7,860 nucleotides of DNA from Acidobacteriota bacterium (GTDB lineage Bacteria; Planctomycetota; Phycisphaerae; WQYP01; JAJZKJ01). Under the pieces are notes generated by a model that did not search any database, was not told the DNA's origin, and saw nothing but the letters and a program-made list of their open reading frames with translations. The translations under genes were made by a program, and so were the position numbers. Every line of letters begins with the position of its first letter. The first letter of the stretch is position 1. Location of the stretch: NCBI GenBank assembly GCA_021804195.1, contig JAJZKJ010000089.1:1-7860 (forward strand), read 5' to 3'. Positions 6,638-7,860 of this stretch are shown here, piece by piece.

Positions 6638-7453
6638 TCAAGCGGCCGGACGGCGCATCAGCGCCAATTCCGGGTGCCGCAGCGCGTCGGCGAGCAGGTT
6701 GCGAAGTTGCTCGCCGGAAACGCCGCGGATCAGTTGTCCGCGCTCGGCCACGCTGATGGTACCCGTCTCTTCACTGACGATAATAATGACCGCATCCGAC
6801 TCCTGCGACAAGCCCAGTCCCGCGCGGTGCCGCGCGCCCATTTCCTGGCTCAATTCTACGCCCTCCGCCAGTGGAAATTGCACACCCGCCGCCGCGATCC
6901 GTCCGTCTCGTATCACCACCCCCATGTCGTGCAGCATGGAACCGGGCCAAAAAATGGTGTTGAGCAGCTCCGCGCTGACATCGGCGTTTATCGGCGTGCC
7001 TTGTTCCGTAAGCCCTCCCAATCCCGCTTCGCGCTCCACCGCGATCAGCGCTCCGATGCGGTTGCGCGAACAGTATTCCGCGTTCTGGCAGAGGTTATCG
7101 ATCAGCCGTTGGGATGCCGATCTCCCCAGCCGGAAGAATCGCGCTTCGCCCAGACGGATCAACGCCCGTCGCAGCTCGGGTTGAAATACCACCACGATGG
7201 CAAAACTGGTAAAGACCAGCAACCGGCTGAAAAGCCACTCCACCCGCACCAGCTTGTCTCCCCCGAGTTTAATCACCGTGTATGAGATGATCAGAAACAG
7301 CGCCGTGCCTTTGATGAGCCTTGCCCCGCGCGTGCCGCGGAGAAACTCCAGCACGGAATACACCACCACACCGATCAGCAGCAACTCCACCGCCACCACC
7401 CACCATGAGTAAGCGGCGATTCGCGTCAGGAAGTTGTGCAGGAATAGCGGCAT
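6638..7453 (-). CDS. cdaA: Membrane diadenylate cyclase (CdaA type)
   Basis: Joins two ATP molecules into c-di-AMP at the membrane. With 271 residues it has the normal CdaA length. Three transmembrane helices are visible (about 14-37, 46-62 and 71-90), followed by a short linker (FQPELRRALIRLG, 90-102) and the DAC domain from about 115. Conserved elements: IGALIAVER at 133-141, LHD at 174-176, GARHRAGLG at 206-214 containing the RHR motif, and SEETGTIS at 227-234. The DGA motif that normally follows LH is DMG here (176-178); the aspartate is kept. The frame is open to an ATG at 7525, but those 24 extra residues are basic and unlike the family, and MPLFLHNFLTRIAAY is a normal beginning, so 7453 is preferred. 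A TATACT box lies 9 nt before it and there is no good Shine-Dalgarno. The gene is first in a pair with the YbbR-like gene; glmM does not follow. Family assignment is firm. Confidence 0.92.
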   Translation of the reverse strand: MPLFLHNFLTRIAAYSWWVVAVELLLIGVVVYSVLEFLRGTRGARLIKGTALFLIISYTVIKLGGDKLVRVEWLFSRLLVFTSFAIVVVFQPELRRALIRLGEARFFRLGRSASQRLIDNLCQNAEYCSRNRIGALIAVEREAGLGGLTEQGTPINADVSAELLNTIFWPGSMLHDMGVVIRDGRIAAAGVQFPLAEGVELSQEMGARHRAGLGLSQESDAVIIIVSEETGTISVAERGQLIRGVSGEQLRNLLADALRHPELALMRRPAA

Positions 7454-7462
7454 CCGCCGACC

Positions 7463-7468
7463 AGTATA
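7463..7468 (-). promoter_or_regulatory. cdaA: Candidate -10 box of cdaA
   Basis: TATACT on the minus strand ends 9 nt before the preferred cdaA ATG. If used, transcription would start 2-3 nt before or at the start codon. There is no clear -35 element at 17 bp, so confidence is low. Confidence 0.3.
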
Positions 7469-7515
7469 CGTCCAATGTCGCCTGAGCGCCTGTTTGTGCT
7501 TCCCATCATACCGGG

Positions 7516-7545
7516 TTTCACGCATCCCCTGTATTCTGGTAAACT
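7516..7545 (+). promoter_or_regulatory. Candidate promoter of the aldo/keto reductase gene
   Basis: TAAACT at 7540-7545 is preceded by TGG, giving an extended -10, and TTTCAC at 7516-7521 lies 18 nt before it as a weak -35. Transcription from here would give a leader of about 110 nt before the ATG at 7665. That leader includes a possible long-range stem, GGCCGCCG at 7588-7595 with CGGCGGCC at 7629-7636. Confidence 0.35.
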
Positions 7546-7664
7546 CTGATCCTGGGAATCAGGGAGCGTGCTGGAAACGCCCGGTATGGCCGCCGCGAAG
7601 CGCCAGGACACAGGCAATATTCGCCATCCGGCGGCCGGGTCCGACCAAAACAGGATTTTACTCC

Positions 7665-7860
7665 ATGCAGTATCGCCAAATTCCCGGAACCGATTTGCGC
7701 GTATCCGAGCTGGCCTTTGGAAATTTCATTTATGGCAGCTTCATGTGGGGCAAGACTCCCGCGGATGAAGCGGATGGCATTCGCCTCCAGAACCGCGCGT
7801 GGGACCTGGGCGTAAACTTTTTTGACACCGCCGACGCCTACGACAACGGTCGGGCGGAAA
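7665..7860 (+). CDS. Aldo/keto reductase, 5' part only
   Basis: NAD(P)H-dependent oxidoreductase of the aldo/keto reductase superfamily, cut by the window end after 65 codons. It begins MQYRQIPGTDLRVSELAFG, a typical TIM-barrel first strand of the potassium-channel-beta/YghZ-like branch, and reaches GVNFFDTADAYDNGRAE, in which D54 and Y59 are the first two residues of the catalytic tetrad at the usual spacing of five. The lysine and histidine would lie outside the window. AGGA at 7652-7655, 9 nt before the ATG, supports the start. The gene is divergent from cdaA with 211 bp between the start codons. Substrate cannot be told from this fragment. Confidence 0.88.
   Translation, partial: MQYRQIPGTDLRVSELAFGNFIYGSFMWGKTPADEADGIRLQNRAWDLGVNFFDTADAYDNGRAE

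Noticed and set aside
6146..7285. Plus-strand open frame (379 codons) opposite cdaA and the ybbR-like gene
   Set aside because: It spans two real genes and their gap in antisense, has low-complexity composition and no family resemblance.
7454..7525. 24-codon N-terminal extension of the diadenylate cyclase
   Set aside because: Basic, unlike CdaA N-termini, and it would overlap the candidate promoters between the divergent genes.

Overview
The window is ordinary GC-rich bacterial chromosome carrying six protein genes. Five are complete: dihydroorotase (pyrC), a ThiO/DadA-type FAD amine oxidase, type III glutamine synthetase (glnN), a YbbR/CdaR-like protein and a CdaA-type diadenylate cyclase. 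The sixth, an aldo/keto reductase, is cut off by the right edge. I see no tRNA, rRNA, CRISPR array, transposase, phage gene or defence island. A type III glutamine synthetase together with a membrane diadenylate cyclase and YbbR partner, in a GC-rich background, fits a member of the Planctomycetes/PVC group or an Acidobacteria-like lineage. That placement is a low-confidence guess from gene content, not a measurement.

Layout. Positions 1-113 are non-coding and hold two adjacent strong dyads just past the 3' end of pyrC. pyrC (114-1466, minus) and the thiO-like gene (1600-2724, plus) diverge from a 133-bp spacer with a TATACT box for each gene and a dyad between the boxes. The thiO-like gene converges on glnN (2791-4992, minus) across 66 bp that contains a 10-bp tandem repeat. 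Upstream of glnN, 4993-5413 is the largest non-coding stretch. It has a candidate promoter, an array of A/T tracts phased at 11 bp and flanked by an 11-bp direct repeat, a small dyad and a cluster of hairpins. A 45-bp sequence there is a near copy of the end of the next gene. The ybbR/cdaR-like gene (5414-6541) and cdaA (6638-7453) form a minus-strand pair separated by 97 bp. The aldo/keto reductase begins at 7665 on the plus strand, divergent from cdaA.

How the genes fit together. cdaA and the YbbR-like gene are the one clear functional unit: membrane synthesis of c-di-AMP and its extracytoplasmic partner. The usual third gene, glmM, is absent downstream. pyrC (pyrimidine synthesis), glnN (ammonia assimilation) and the ThiO-like oxidase (glycine/D-amino acid oxidation or thiazole synthesis) are nitrogen-related, but orientation and spacing indicate separate transcripts.

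I did not find an undescribed multi-gene system. The observations most worth checking are a DMG in place of the DGA motif in the diadenylate cyclase, the in-frame near-duplication of the 3' end of the ybbR-like gene, the phased A-tract array upstream of glnN, and TATACT boxes lying only 7-9 nt from start codons, which suggests leaderless transcripts.
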